In this document: positions 16,303-26,204 of the stretch, one piece after another | Layout: each line of letters opens with the position of its first letter | How positions within the stretch are numbered: the stretch's first letter is position 1 | Assembly: GCA_035548175.1 (NCBI GenBank) | Contig: DASZTO010000096.1 | Span: 28,208-92,207 of the forward strand | Length of the DNA: 64,000 bases | Direction: 5' to 3' | Source: CALCHA01 sp035548175 | GTDB taxonomy: Bacteria; Planctomycetota; Phycisphaerae; WQYP01 | Program-made: the position numbers and the translations under genes | Notes under the pieces: generated by a model | What the model was told of the DNA's origin: nothing | What the model saw: only the letters and a program-made list of their open reading frames with translations | The model's database searches: none

Positions 16303-16674
16303 ATGAGCCAGACGATCAACACATTGAAGCTGACGCGGCGGGCGCAGCGCAAGAGCCGGACCGCGGGATCGGTGCGGGGCACGACGGAGCGTCCGCGGCT
16401 GAGCGTGTTCCGGAGCGTGAAGAACATTTACGCCCAGATCATCGACGACACGACGGGCAAAACCCTGGCGGCGGCGAGTTCAAGGGATGATGCCAAGGGC
16501 GACTTGAAGCACGGCGGCAACAAGAACGCGGCGGCGGCGATCGGCAAGGCGATTGCAGCCAAGGCGGCGGCCAAAGGAATCACGCAGGTGGCCTTCGATC
16601 GCAACGGATATCAGTATCACGGCCGCGTGAAGGCGCTGGCCGATGCGGCGCGCGAGGCCGGCCTGAAGTTCTGA
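16303..16674 (+). CDS. rplR: 50S ribosomal protein L18
   Basis: L18 binds 5S rRNA with L5. The 123-residue sequence has RAQRKSRTAGSVRGTTERPR, the FRSVKNIYAQIIDDTTGKTL block and the C-terminal FDRNGYQYHGRVKALADAAR signature. An AAGGA site precedes the ATG at 16303. The spacer from rplF has no heptamer tract. Confidence 0.96.
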   Translation: MSQTINTLKLTRRAQRKSRTAGSVRGTTERPRLSVFRSVKNIYAQIIDDTTGKTLAAASSRDDAKGDLKHGGNKNAAAAIGKAIAAKAAAKGITQVAFDRNGYQYHGRVKALADAAREAGLKF

Positions 16675-16677
16675 CGC

Positions 16678-16712
16678 AACGACGACAAGACAAATAGACG
16701 AAAGACGAAAGT
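16678..16712 (+). repeat. Heptamer tract (GACGAAA variant), rplR-rpsE spacer
   Basis: GACAAAT, AGACGAA and GACGAAA units in near-perfect 7-bp register follow the rplR stop. Confidence 0.7.
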
Positions 16713-16726
16713 TTTTTTGGTGACCT

Positions 16727-17221
16727 ATGACAGATCGTGGATTTGATAAAGAAGACCGGGGCGTGGAGTCGTCGACCATCGGCGTGTTCCGCTCGGCCAA
16801 GGTGGTCAAGGGCGGCAAAAACTTCGCCTTCGAAGCCCTGGTGGCGGCTGGCGACAAACAGGGGAACATCGGCATCGGCTATGGCAAGGCCAAGGAAGTG
16901 CCGGCGGCCGTCGAGAAGGCCACCAAGGACGCGCGTCGCCGGATGGTGAACGTCTCGCTGGTCGGCGGGACCATCCCCCACGAAGTCACCGGCAAGTTCG
17001 GGGCGTCGATGATTCGCCTCGTGCCGGCGCGGCCGGGCACCGGCATCAAGGCGGGGCGCTACGTGCGGCCCGTGCTGGAACTGGTGGGAATCCGGGACAT
17101 CCTGACCAAGGCCTACGGCTCGACCAATAAGAAGAACCTGTCGAAAGCCGCGCTGGCGGCGCTGCAGTCGCTCCGAACCAAGCAGGCGATTACGGAGCAG
17201 CGCGGCGTGGAAGTGGCCTGA
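16727..17221 (+). CDS. rpsE: 30S ribosomal protein S5
   Basis: S5 contributes to decoding accuracy in the small-subunit body. The 164-residue protein shows VVKGGKNFAFEALVAAGDKQG, GYGKAKEVPAAVEKA, VGGTIPHEVTGKFGAS and VRPVLELVGIRDILTKAYGS, all conserved S5 segments. No good ribosome-binding site precedes the ATG at 16727. Third-position usage shifts from G-rich to C-rich across this gene. Confidence 0.96.
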   Translation: MTDRGFDKEDRGVESSTIGVFRSAKVVKGGKNFAFEALVAAGDKQGNIGIGYGKAKEVPAAVEKATKDARRRMVNVSLVGGTIPHEVTGKFGASMIRLVPARPGTGIKAGRYVRPVLELVGIRDILTKAYGSTNKKNLSKAALAALQSLRTKQAITEQRGVEVA

Positions 17222-17226
17222 CGCAA

Positions 17227-17251
17227 AAGTCAGTAGACAGTAGACAGAAGT
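17227..17251 (+). repeat. Heptamer repeat tract, rpsE-rplO spacer
   Basis: GTCAGTA, GACAGTA and GACAGAA follow the rpsE stop at the place where rpmD (L30) would normally lie. Confidence 0.85.
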
Positions 17252-17262
17252 TTTAGCGGGTT

Positions 17263-17294
17263 GCGGCTGGCGCGTGTCGGCCGCCCCTTTTTTT
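17263..17294 (+). terminator. Possible intrinsic terminator or attenuator between rpsE and rplO
   Basis: GCGGCTG (17263-17269) pairs with CGGCCGC (17278-17284) around an 8-nt loop and is followed by CCC and seven T residues at 17288-17294. The position inside the ribosomal cluster suggests partial termination. Confidence 0.5.
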
Positions 17295-17389
17295 AGTGAA
17301 GAGCGAGGGGAAGCGGACGACGGGACGGATGCGGCAAGCTGCGGCTTCCCAAACATCGGTCCTTCGCTTCTCCGAAAGGAGTTCAAACC

Positions 17390-17941
17390 ATGATGATTCA
17401 CGAGATTACGGCGCAGGTGGGAGCGCACAAGAAACGCATGCGGGTGGGACGCGGGGAATCTTCCGGCCACGGCAAGACCTCCGGCCGGGGTACAAAGGGC
17501 TCGGGCGCCCGCGCGGGTGGGGAAATTCACCTGGGTTCGGAAGGCGGAAACATGCCGCTGTTCCGCCGCCTGCCGAAGCGCGGTTTCAACAACAACGCCT
17601 TCGCACAGAAATTTTCGATCATCAACGTCGGCGATCTGGAGCATCATTTTGAGAACGGGGCGACCGTTGACGCCTCCGCTTTGATTGCCAAGGGTCTGAT
17701 CCGCGATGAGAAACACCCGGTGAAGGTGCTCGGAGACGGCGAGCTGACCAAGAAGCTCACGATCGTCGCCGGCAAGTTCACCAAGCAGGCGTCGGAGAAA
17801 ATCGCCAAGGCCGGCGGCACGGTGCAGACGCTGGAACTGGATCGCAACAAGAACAAGGTGAACCCCAGGACGGGGCGCTTCAAGAGCCAGAAGCCGGCGG
17901 AAACCAGGAAGGACGCGGGCAAGGGCGCCGCATCGAAATGA
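17390..17941 (+). CDS. rplO: 50S ribosomal protein L15
   Basis: L15 helps late assembly of the large subunit. The 183-residue protein has the glycine-rich VGRGESSGHGKTSGRGTKG block, the GGNMPLFRRLPKRGFNNN signature at about residues 51-68 and a basic C-terminal tail longer than usual. AAAGGAG lies eight bases before the ATG. Normally L30 precedes it; here a repeat tract and a hairpin occupy that spacer. Confidence 0.95.
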   Translation: MMIHEITAQVGAHKKRMRVGRGESSGHGKTSGRGTKGSGARAGGEIHLGSEGGNMPLFRRLPKRGFNNNAFAQKFSIINVGDLEHHFENGATVDASALIAKGLIRDEKHPVKVLGDGELTKKLTIVAGKFTKQASEKIAKAGGTVQTLELDRNKNKVNPRTGRFKSQKPAETRKDAGKGAASK

Positions 17942-17987
17942 TGCGGCCGGGGGGGCGGCCCTGGGGATTTTCGGGGAGCGGGAGCGT

Positions 17988-18016
17988 TTGGGTTGGCGGC
18001 TGGTCGCCGCTACAAT
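17988..18016 (+). promoter_or_regulatory. Candidate secY promoter
   Basis: TTGGGT (17988-17993) and TACAAT (18011-18016) are 17 bp apart in the rplO-secY spacer. A start site near 18023 would support translation from the TTG at 18062 rather than from an earlier TTG at 17993. Confidence 0.5.
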
Positions 18017-18061
18017 GGTTGTCTTCCGCAGTCGAAACGAAGCCTTATCCCCGAGGGCGCC

Positions 18062-19560
<1,499 letters not shown>

Positions 19561-19564
<4 letters not shown>

Positions 19565-20214
19565 GAATTGCCCTCCTGGGGCCGCCCGGTTCCGGCAAGG
19601 GTACGCAGGCCCAGCGGATTTGCGAGAACTTCGGTCTGACCCACCTGGCGTCGGGCGACATCCTTCGGGCGGAGAAGGCCTCCGGTTCCGCGATGGGCAA
19701 GCAGATCCGCGACTTCATCGACAACGGATTGCTCGTTCCCGACGACCTCATGATCGAGCTCATGAAGCAGAAAATCCTCGGGCTCAAAACCGGCTTCGTC
19801 CTCGACGGTTTTCCACGCACGCTGCCCCAGGCCCAATCGCTCAACCGCATGCTGTTCGATGTCGATCGGCCCCTGATGCTCGTGCTCAACTTCGTCGTCA
19901 ATCCCAAGATCCTGGCGCGGCGCTTCGAAGGGCGGCGCATCTGCCCCGTCTGCCTCTCGGTCTATCACATTGATTCCAAGCCCCCCGTCGCCCCCGGAGT
20001 CTGCGATCTCGATGGGGCCGAGCTCATCATCCGGGAAGATGACAAGCCCGAGGTCGTGCAGAAGCGCATCGCCACCTACCAGGAGACGATGGCGCCGCTC
20101 ATCGCCTACTATGCGCAGCTCGGCAACTTCAAGACCGTCGACACCAGCGCAACGGTCGACGAGGTCACCTCCCTGGTGCTCGAAAAAATTCGCCGGCACT
20201 TTGAGGATGAGTAG
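19561..20214 (+). CDS. adk: Adenylate kinase
   Basis: Adenylate kinase interconverts ATP + AMP and 2 ADP. The 217-residue cytosolic enzyme has the P-loop GPPGSGKGT at residues 7-15, the AMP-binding DGFPRT at 82-87 and a long LID. The LID carries a zinc-site pattern C128-x2-C131-x16-C148-x2-D151, as in Gram-positive-type enzymes. It overlaps secY by four bases, and secY-adk-map is the common spc-operon order. Confidence 0.96.
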
Positions 20215-20296
20215 TTTCACAAAACCTGTAGCCAGTCACTCTGTCGCCGCTTGCCGGTGATGATCACGCGGTGGAAGGGGGGTTTTGAGATGTGGT

Positions 20297-21079
20297 ATGA
20301 AGATCACTTTGAAATCGAAGCGGGACCTCGAGCTCATGCGGGCCGCCGGACGGGTCGTCTATCGCGCCCTGACGCGCGCCAAAGAGATGGCCGCCCCCGG
20401 CATGACCACCCTTGAACTGGACCGTATCGTGTACGATACTTATACGTCCGCCGGCGGTCAGGGCCTGTTCAAGTGGTATCCCACCTATGAGCCGGGCAAG
20501 GGCTTTCCGGGCAACACCTGCATCAGCGTGAACGACGAAGTCGTCCATGGCATCCCTTCGGAGCGCGTGCTCAAGGATGGCGATATCGTGAGCGTCGATT
20601 GCGGAATTCGCCTCGGCGGATTCTGCGGAGATTCCGCCGTCACGCTGCTTATCGGAAACGTCTCCCCCGAAGCCAGACGCCTCTGCCAGGTCACCCAGGA
20701 AACCCTGGCCATCGCCGTCAAGGAAATTCGCCCCGGGCGGCGCTGGTCGGATGTGGCGTCGAAGATGCAGGAGCACGTGGAATCCAACGGAATGTCCTGC
20801 GTGCGGGAATTCGTCGGCCATGGCATCGGCGCCCGCATGCACGAAGACCCTAAGGTGCCGAATTTCGTCTCGGGCGATTTCCTCAAGCGCGGTGACTTTT
20901 ACCTGCAGCCCGGAATGACCCTCGCGGTCGAGCCCATGGTGATTCTGGGGAGCGCGGATGTGGTCGTGCTCGACGACCGCTGGACCGTGGTCACCAAGGA
21001 TTCGACGCCCGCGGCGCACTATGAGCACACAATAGCGGTCACGGCAACGGGCAGTGACGTGTTGACGGACGGACGATAA
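20297..21079 (+). CDS. map: Methionine aminopeptidase, type I
   Basis: This enzyme removes the N-terminal methionine from new proteins. The 260-residue protein carries the five-ligand metal site of the family: aspartates in VSVDCGIRLGGFCGDSAV, the histidine of FVGHGIGARMHEDP, and the glutamates of GMTLAVEPM and HYEHTIAV. The ATG at 20297 begins MKITLKSKRDLELMRAAG, the normal N-terminus; a TTG four codons upstream is less likely. It follows adk in canonical order. Confidence 0.95.
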   Translation: MKITLKSKRDLELMRAAGRVVYRALTRAKEMAAPGMTTLELDRIVYDTYTSAGGQGLFKWYPTYEPGKGFPGNTCISVNDEVVHGIPSERVLKDGDIVSVDCGIRLGGFCGDSAVTLLIGNVSPEARRLCQVTQETLAIAVKEIRPGRRWSDVASKMQEHVESNGMSCVREFVGHGIGARMHEDPKVPNFVSGDFLKRGDFYLQPGMTLAVEPMVILGSADVVVLDDRWTVVTKDSTPAAHYEHTIAVTATGSDVLTDGR

Positions 21080-21144
21080 AGTGTCAAGCCCCACGCGCAC
21101 CCGCGGCAGCACGCGGGAGCGGCGGGCCATACGTAAGGATGAAC

Positions 21145-21366
21145 ATGCCGAAGGCAGATGCATTAAGGGTGGAAGCGACGGTGTTGGAATCGTTGCCGAA
21201 CGCCATGTTTCGCGTGAAACTGGAGAATGGCAGCAACCACGTGCTGATCGCGCACGTCTCGGGAAAGATGCGCATGAACTTCATCCGCATTTTGCCGGGC
21301 GACCGGGTGACCGTCGAGATGAGCCCCTACGACCTGGCCCGCGGCCGGATCGTGATGCGGAACTAG
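21145..21366 (+). CDS. infA: Translation initiation factor IF-1
   Basis: IF-1 binds the ribosomal A-site during initiation. The 73-residue OB-fold protein shows ALRVEATVLESLPNAMFRVKL, HVLIAHVSGKMRMNFIRILPGDRV and YDLARGRIVMR, the standard pattern. The ATG at 21145 has AAGGA five bases upstream; an in-frame ATG at 21139 overlaps that site and is not preferred. Confidence 0.96.
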   Translation: MPKADALRVEATVLESLPNAMFRVKLENGSNHVLIAHVSGKMRMNFIRILPGDRVTVEMSPYDLARGRIVMRN

Positions 21367-21480
21367 ACGGAGGGGGGCGGCAGGGGGGGTGTATTGGGCG
21401 GATCGCGGCGTGTTCCCCCCGGGGGCGGGGGGGGGCGGTCGGGCGGCGGGCGGCGAAAGTTGGGGCGGCGGGCTTTTCAT
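21367..21480 (+). repeat. G-run-rich spacer after infA
   Basis: The spacer carries repeated runs of five to nine G residues (with one C run at about 21415), for example near 21370-21395 and 21421-21440. It has G-quadruplex-forming potential on the transcribed-sense strand. No gene is seen in it. Confidence 0.6.
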
Positions 21481-21502
21481 TTTGCGGAACAGTTGGTATA
21501 GT
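21474..21502 (+). promoter_or_regulatory. Candidate promoter of the rpmJ-rpsM-rpsK-rpoA-rplQ segment
   Basis: TTTTCA (21474-21479) and TATAGT (21497-21502), 17 bp apart, lie in the only A+T-rich part of the infA-rpmJ spacer, about 108 bp before rpmJ. Confidence 0.5.
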
Positions 21503-21610
21503 AATTGATTCGCCGCGGCGCACCGAGCTGCTGACGTTAAGAACAGGCCCAAACCTAATCGGTGTGCCCGGACGGCGGTATCGTCAGCAGATTGGAACAG
21601 GGAGCAAATC

Positions 21611-21727
21611 ATGAAAGTTCGGTCCTCCGTCAAGCGGATTTGTGAGCACTGCGTGATCGTGCGCCGGAACGGCGTATTGCGGGTGGTGTGCAAGGCCGAT
21701 CCCCGACACAAACAGCGGCAGGGGTAA
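21611..21727 (+). CDS. rpmJ: 50S ribosomal protein L36 (zinc-binding form)
   Basis: The 38-residue protein MKVRSSVKRICEHC... is a clear L36, a small zinc protein of the large subunit. The four ligands C11, C14, C27 and H33 are all present, so it is the zinc-containing paralog. It sits at its usual place between infA and rpsM. Confidence 0.95.
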   Translation: MKVRSSVKRICEHCVIVRRNGVLRVVCKADPRHKQRQG

Positions 21728-21736
21728 AGCCCCCGC

Positions 21737-21775
21737 TCCAGTTGTCAGTGGCCAGGGGTCAGTGGTCAGTGACGG
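21737..21775 (+). repeat. Heptamer tract (GTCAGTG/GCCAGGG variant), rpmJ-rpsM spacer
   Basis: GTCAGTG, GCCAGGG, GTCAGTG and GTCAGTG keep the 7-bp register; the same subtype occurs in the rplN-rplX spacer. Confidence 0.75.
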
Positions 21776-21870
21776 GCGCGAACACTGGCCTGAACAGACA
21801 CGTTTACAATTCTGGCTGCGTCGCTCGATGCCGAAGGCTTAGACGATAGCGGTCGCCGCAAGGAGTCAGC

Positions 21871-22257
21871 ATGCCCCGTATCGCCGGTATCGACATCCCC
21901 CTGGATAAGCAGATTCGCATCAGTCTCCGCTACGTCTATGGCATTGGCCCCGTCAATGCCATGGCCATCCTCAAGGAGGCCAACATCGACCCCATGAAGC
22001 GGGCGCGCGAACTTAACGAAGACGAAGTCGGCCGCATCGTCGGAATCATCGACCGCTCCTATCCCGTCGAAGGCGCCCTCCGCCGGCAGATTCAGCAGAA
22101 CATTCAACGCCTCAAGGACATTCAAAGCTATCGCGGGTCCCGCCATCGCCGCAGCCTCCCGGTCCGCGGCCAGCGCACCCGCTCCAACGCGCGCACCCGC
22201 AAGGGGCCCCGCAAAACCGTCGCCGGCAAGAAGGGCGTCAAAGAGCTGCATGGATAA
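21871..22257 (+). CDS. rpsM: 30S ribosomal protein S13
   Basis: S13 forms inter-subunit bridges in the small-subunit head. The 128-residue product begins PRIAGIDIPLDKQIRISL. It has the helix-two-turn-helix VYGIGPVNAMAIL and the SYRGSRHRRSLPVRGQRTRS signature near residue 88, with a basic C-terminus. AAGGAG precedes the ATG. Followed by rpsK in canonical order. Confidence 0.96.
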   Translation: MPRIAGIDIPLDKQIRISLRYVYGIGPVNAMAILKEANIDPMKRARELNEDEVGRIVGIIDRSYPVEGALRRQIQQNIQRLKDIQSYRGSRHRRSLPVRGQRTRSNARTRKGPRKTVAGKKGVKELHG

Positions 22258-22399
22258 CCGCGTCGGCAGAGGCCTGCGGCCGGCCATCAGGCTGCTCGAG
22301 AATCTGCCAACGACAACTGAAAACTATGTTGGGTGAGGACTAGCGGGGCGCGTCGCCCGGCCGAATCCGTTGGAAGCCCGTCAGATAAGGATTTGCACA

Positions 22400-22780
22400 A
22401 TGGCCAAAGCTGGCAAAAAGAAAATTCGGAAAAACGTCGTCAAAGGAATCGCCCACGTCAAGGCGTCCTTCAACAATACCCAGGTGACCATCACCGACGT
22501 CAACGGCGAGACGCTCGCCTGGGATTCCGCCGGAACCGTCGGCTTCAAGGGCGCCCGCAAGTCCACCCCCTTCGCCGCCACCCGCGCCGCGGAGCAGTGC
22601 GCCGCCAAAGCCAAGAAGTATGGCCTGCAGGAAGTCGAAGTGCGCGTCAAAGGGCCCGGCTCCGGCCGGGAGTCGGCGATCACCGCCCTCCAGAACAGCG
22701 GGCTGAAAATCACCGCCATCGAGGACAACACCCCGCTGCCCCACAACGGCTGCCGCCCGCCCAAGAAACGGCGCGTCTAA
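22400..22780 (+). CDS. rpsK: 30S ribosomal protein S11
   Basis: S11 forms part of the mRNA exit platform. The 126-residue protein has GIAHVKASFNNTQVTITD, WDSAGTVGFKGARKSTPFAA and the C-terminal DNTPLPHNGCRPPKKRRV, all diagnostic. The ATG at 22400 is chosen over a frame extension ten codons upstream. rpsD, which normally comes next, is missing. Confidence 0.97.
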   Translation: MAKAGKKKIRKNVVKGIAHVKASFNNTQVTITDVNGETLAWDSAGTVGFKGARKSTPFAATRAAEQCAAKAKKYGLQEVEVRVKGPGSGRESAITALQNSGLKITAIEDNTPLPHNGCRPPKKRRV

Positions 22781-22881
22781 CACCTTATCGATACACCATC
22801 ACCAACCAGCAAGTTAACCGCTACCGTGATAGATGCTCTGATGAGCGATAATCCGGCGGCGATCATGTGAAAGGGAAATAT

Positions 22882-23904
22882 ATGCGTATTCGTTGGCGCG
22901 GCCTGGAATTGCCGACCCGGGTGGAACCCGATGAGCACCTGCTCTCCGATACTTTCGGTAAATTTGTCGTTGAACCTTTCGAACGCGGTTTCGGCACCAC
23001 CGTCGGTAATTCGCTGCGGCGCATCCTCCTCTCCTCCCTCGAAGGCGCCGCCGCGGTGTCCGTGAAAATCGCCGGCGTTGACCATGAGTTCGCCCAGCTC
23101 GAAGGCGTGATGGAAGATGTCACCGACATCATCCTCAACATCAAGTCGCTCGTCATCTCGATGGAAGGCGATCAGCCCAAGGTGCTCTCGGTCACCAAAA
23201 AGGGGCCCGGCGTCGTGACCGGCGGCGATCTCACCGGCGATGCGTCCATCACGGTGCACAACAAGAACCAGGTCATCGCGACGCTCACCAACGAGAACGA
23301 GTTCAGCATGGAACTCGAAATCCACAAGGGCCGCGGATTCGTCACCGCCCTGGAAAACACGCCCGAAGAACAGATCATCGGCGTCATCCCCATCGACTCG
23401 GTCTACTCGCCCGTGACGCGCGTCCGCTACAAAACCGAGGACACGCGCGTCGGCCAGAAAACCAATTACGACCGCCTCATCCTCGAAATCTGGACCAACG
23501 GCACGATCACGCCCGAGATGGCCCTCGTCGAGGCCGCCAAGATTCTCCGCAAGCATCTCAATGCGTTCGTCCAGTATTTCGAGCCCGGCGAATCCATGGA
23601 TGCCGAGCTGCCGGAACGCGACACCGTCGCCACGCCTCAGATGAATGAGGAATTGCAGAACCGCCTCAACCAGCCCATCAGCACAATGGATTTGTCCGTT
23701 CGCGCCAGCAACTGCCTCGAATCCGCGAAAATCCACACCATCGGCGACCTCGTCAAAATGACCGAGGGCGATCTCCTGAAGGTCCGCTCCTTCGGCAAGA
23801 CCAGCCTTCGCGAAGTCAAACGGAAATTGCAGGATCTGGGATTGTCGCTGGGCATGACGCTCGGCGGAAACGCCGCCCCCGAACACGCACAGGCGGGCGC
23901 ATAG
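22882..23904 (+). CDS. rpoA: DNA-directed RNA polymerase subunit alpha
   Basis: Alpha nucleates RNA polymerase assembly and contacts upstream promoter DNA and regulators. The 340-residue protein has an N-terminal dimerisation domain (FERGFGTTVGNSLRRILLSSLEGAA near residue 32). After a linker comes the C-terminal domain (LDLSVRASNCL-like LSVRASNCLESAKIHTIGDL near 269, then KVRSFGKTSLREVKRKL). The ATG at 22882 has AAAGGGA six bases upstream; a GTG at 22867 is the alternative. It lies directly after rpsK. Confidence 0.97.
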   Translation: MRIRWRGLELPTRVEPDEHLLSDTFGKFVVEPFERGFGTTVGNSLRRILLSSLEGAAAVSVKIAGVDHEFAQLEGVMEDVTDIILNIKSLVISMEGDQPKVLSVTKKGPGVVTGGDLTGDASITVHNKNQVIATLTNENEFSMELEIHKGRGFVTALENTPEEQIIGVIPIDSVYSPVTRVRYKTEDTRVGQKTNYDRLILEIWTNGTITPEMALVEAAKILRKHLNAFVQYFEPGESMDAELPERDTVATPQMNEELQNRLNQPISTMDLSVRASNCLESAKIHTIGDLVKMTEGDLLKVRSFGKTSLREVKRKLQDLGLSLGMTLGGNAAPEHAQAGA

Positions 23905-23952
23905 ATAAGTTGCCACGGGTCGCTGGCCGACGGTCGTCAAAAGATCGCCGCA

Positions 23953-23998
23953 CGCTCTGACTCCTGACTTCTGACTACTGACTTCTGACTACTAACAG
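23953..23998 (-). repeat. Heptamer repeat tract in opposite orientation, rpoA-rplQ spacer
   Basis: CTGACTCCTGACTTCTGACTA and further copies are the complement of the GTCAGTA/GTCAGAA units in the S10-spc part, here reversed relative to transcription. The tract ends 8 bp before the rplQ ATG, so it covers the ribosome-binding region. Confidence 0.88.
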
Positions 23999-24005
23999 GT
24001 GATTT

Positions 24006-24464
24006 ATGCGTCATAGAGTTGTTGGCCGCCGGTTGTCGGTGACGCCCTCCCATCGCAAGGCGATGCTCCGAAACCTGGCCCAGTCGCTCATCGAGCACGG
24101 CGAAATTCGCACCACCCTCCCCAAGGCCAAGGAACTCGTCCGTTTCGTCGAGCCTCTCATCACACAGGCCAGGAAAGGCACTCTGCACGCCCGGCGGCTG
24201 GTGATCTCCCGGCTTCAGGACCGCCTGATGGCCGACCCCAACGATCCGGAAATGCTCGCCGACGATACCGTCGTGCAGAAGTTGTTCAAGGAAATCGGCC
24301 CCGCCATGGCGGATCGCAACGGCGGCTACACGCGCATCGTGAAGACCTCCGAATGGCGCATCGGCGACGCCGGCGATATCGTCATCGTCCAGCTGGTGGG
24401 CATCGCCAAGGTGCAGCCCAAGCCGCGGTCCAGGAAAAAAGAAAAGGCTCCGGCCGCGGCCTGA
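24006..24464 (+). CDS. rplQ: 50S ribosomal protein L17
   Basis: L17 lies at the tunnel exit. The 152-residue protein begins MRHRVVGRRLSVTPSHRKAMLRNLAQSL and has the GEIRTTLPKAKELVRFVEPLIT block typical of the family, then a basic tail. It is the last gene of the ribosomal cluster and is followed by a strong terminator. Confidence 0.96.
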   Translation: MRHRVVGRRLSVTPSHRKAMLRNLAQSLIEHGEIRTTLPKAKELVRFVEPLITQARKGTLHARRLVISRLQDRLMADPNDPEMLADDTVVQKLFKEIGPAMADRNGGYTRIVKTSEWRIGDAGDIVIVQLVGIAKVQPKPRSRKKEKAPAAA

Positions 24465-24485
24465 GCTGAAATACCCACGCAACCC

Positions 24486-24518
24486 AGCCCGCGGCTTCGC
24501 AAGAGCCCGCGGGCTTTT
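24486..24518 (+). terminator. Intrinsic terminator of the alpha operon
   Basis: A 9-bp stem, AGCCCGCGG (24486-24494) with CCGCGGGCT (24507-24515), has a 12-nt loop and runs into TTTT 22 bp after the rplQ stop. Confidence 0.82.
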
Positions 24519-24568
24519 GCGTTTTGCGGGCGCGGCGTTTGCCCCCCACCTGTGCATGGAGGTGCCCT

Positions 24569-24796
24569 ATGGTGCGCAATCCGCAGGAAAAATCCCCCAC
24601 GCCGCAGGTCCGCGACCAGCGCTATTGCGATCTCTGCCGCCAGCCCATCGCGCCTGCCCGGCTCGAGGCGCTCCCCTGGACGCGCATGTGCGTCAAGTGC
24701 GCCGAAAAGAATCCGCCGCCCCCCGTTGATCCCGCAACCCTGGATATCAGCCAGGCCAGCCCGATCAACAAGAACGGCTTTGCGCCTTCAGACTGA
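24569..24796 (+). CDS. Small DksA/TraR-type zinc finger protein
   Basis: The 75-residue protein has the C-terminal zinc finger of the DksA/TraR family: C20-x2-C23 ... C41-x2-C44 with the characteristic RLEALPW between the pairs. DksA-family proteins bind in the secondary channel of RNA polymerase or act as small regulators, but this one lacks the long coiled coil with acidic tip. It is therefore closer to isolated zinc-finger forms, and its function is unknown. GGAGGT sits five bases before the ATG, which decides the start. It is separated from rplQ by a terminator and from pgk by a promoter. Confidence 0.75.
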   Translation: MVRNPQEKSPTPQVRDQRYCDLCRQPIAPARLEALPWTRMCVKCAEKNPPPPVDPATLDISQASPINKNGFAPSD

Positions 24797-24849
24797 CCGA
24801 ACCTTCCGCTTGATCCTCCATCAATCAGAGGCCGATGGCGGGGCGCCGG

Positions 24850-24878
24850 TTGACCGCTTTTGCCCCTTTCCCTAGCAT
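24850..24878 (+). promoter_or_regulatory. Candidate pgk promoter
   Basis: TTGACC (24850-24855) and TAGCAT (24873-24878) with a 17-bp spacer lie about 60 bp before the pgk start. Confidence 0.6.
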
Positions 24879-24938
24879 ATTCATTCCTCGGGTGCGCATG
24901 CGCGGGCGCGGGGTGTTTGACCGGGAGGAATTCGATTC

Positions 24939-26129
<1,191 letters not shown>

Positions 26130-26204
26130 TCGCCCGCGAAACAGTGCCGATCCGCCCCGTATGCGGTGTCAATCATTCTACTTTTGTGGATATTTGCATC
26201 AAAG

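Noticed and set aside
17222..17389. Possible hidden rpmD (L30)
   Set aside because: No frame of about 60 codons with the L30 pattern exists in the spacer; it contains repeats and a hairpin instead.
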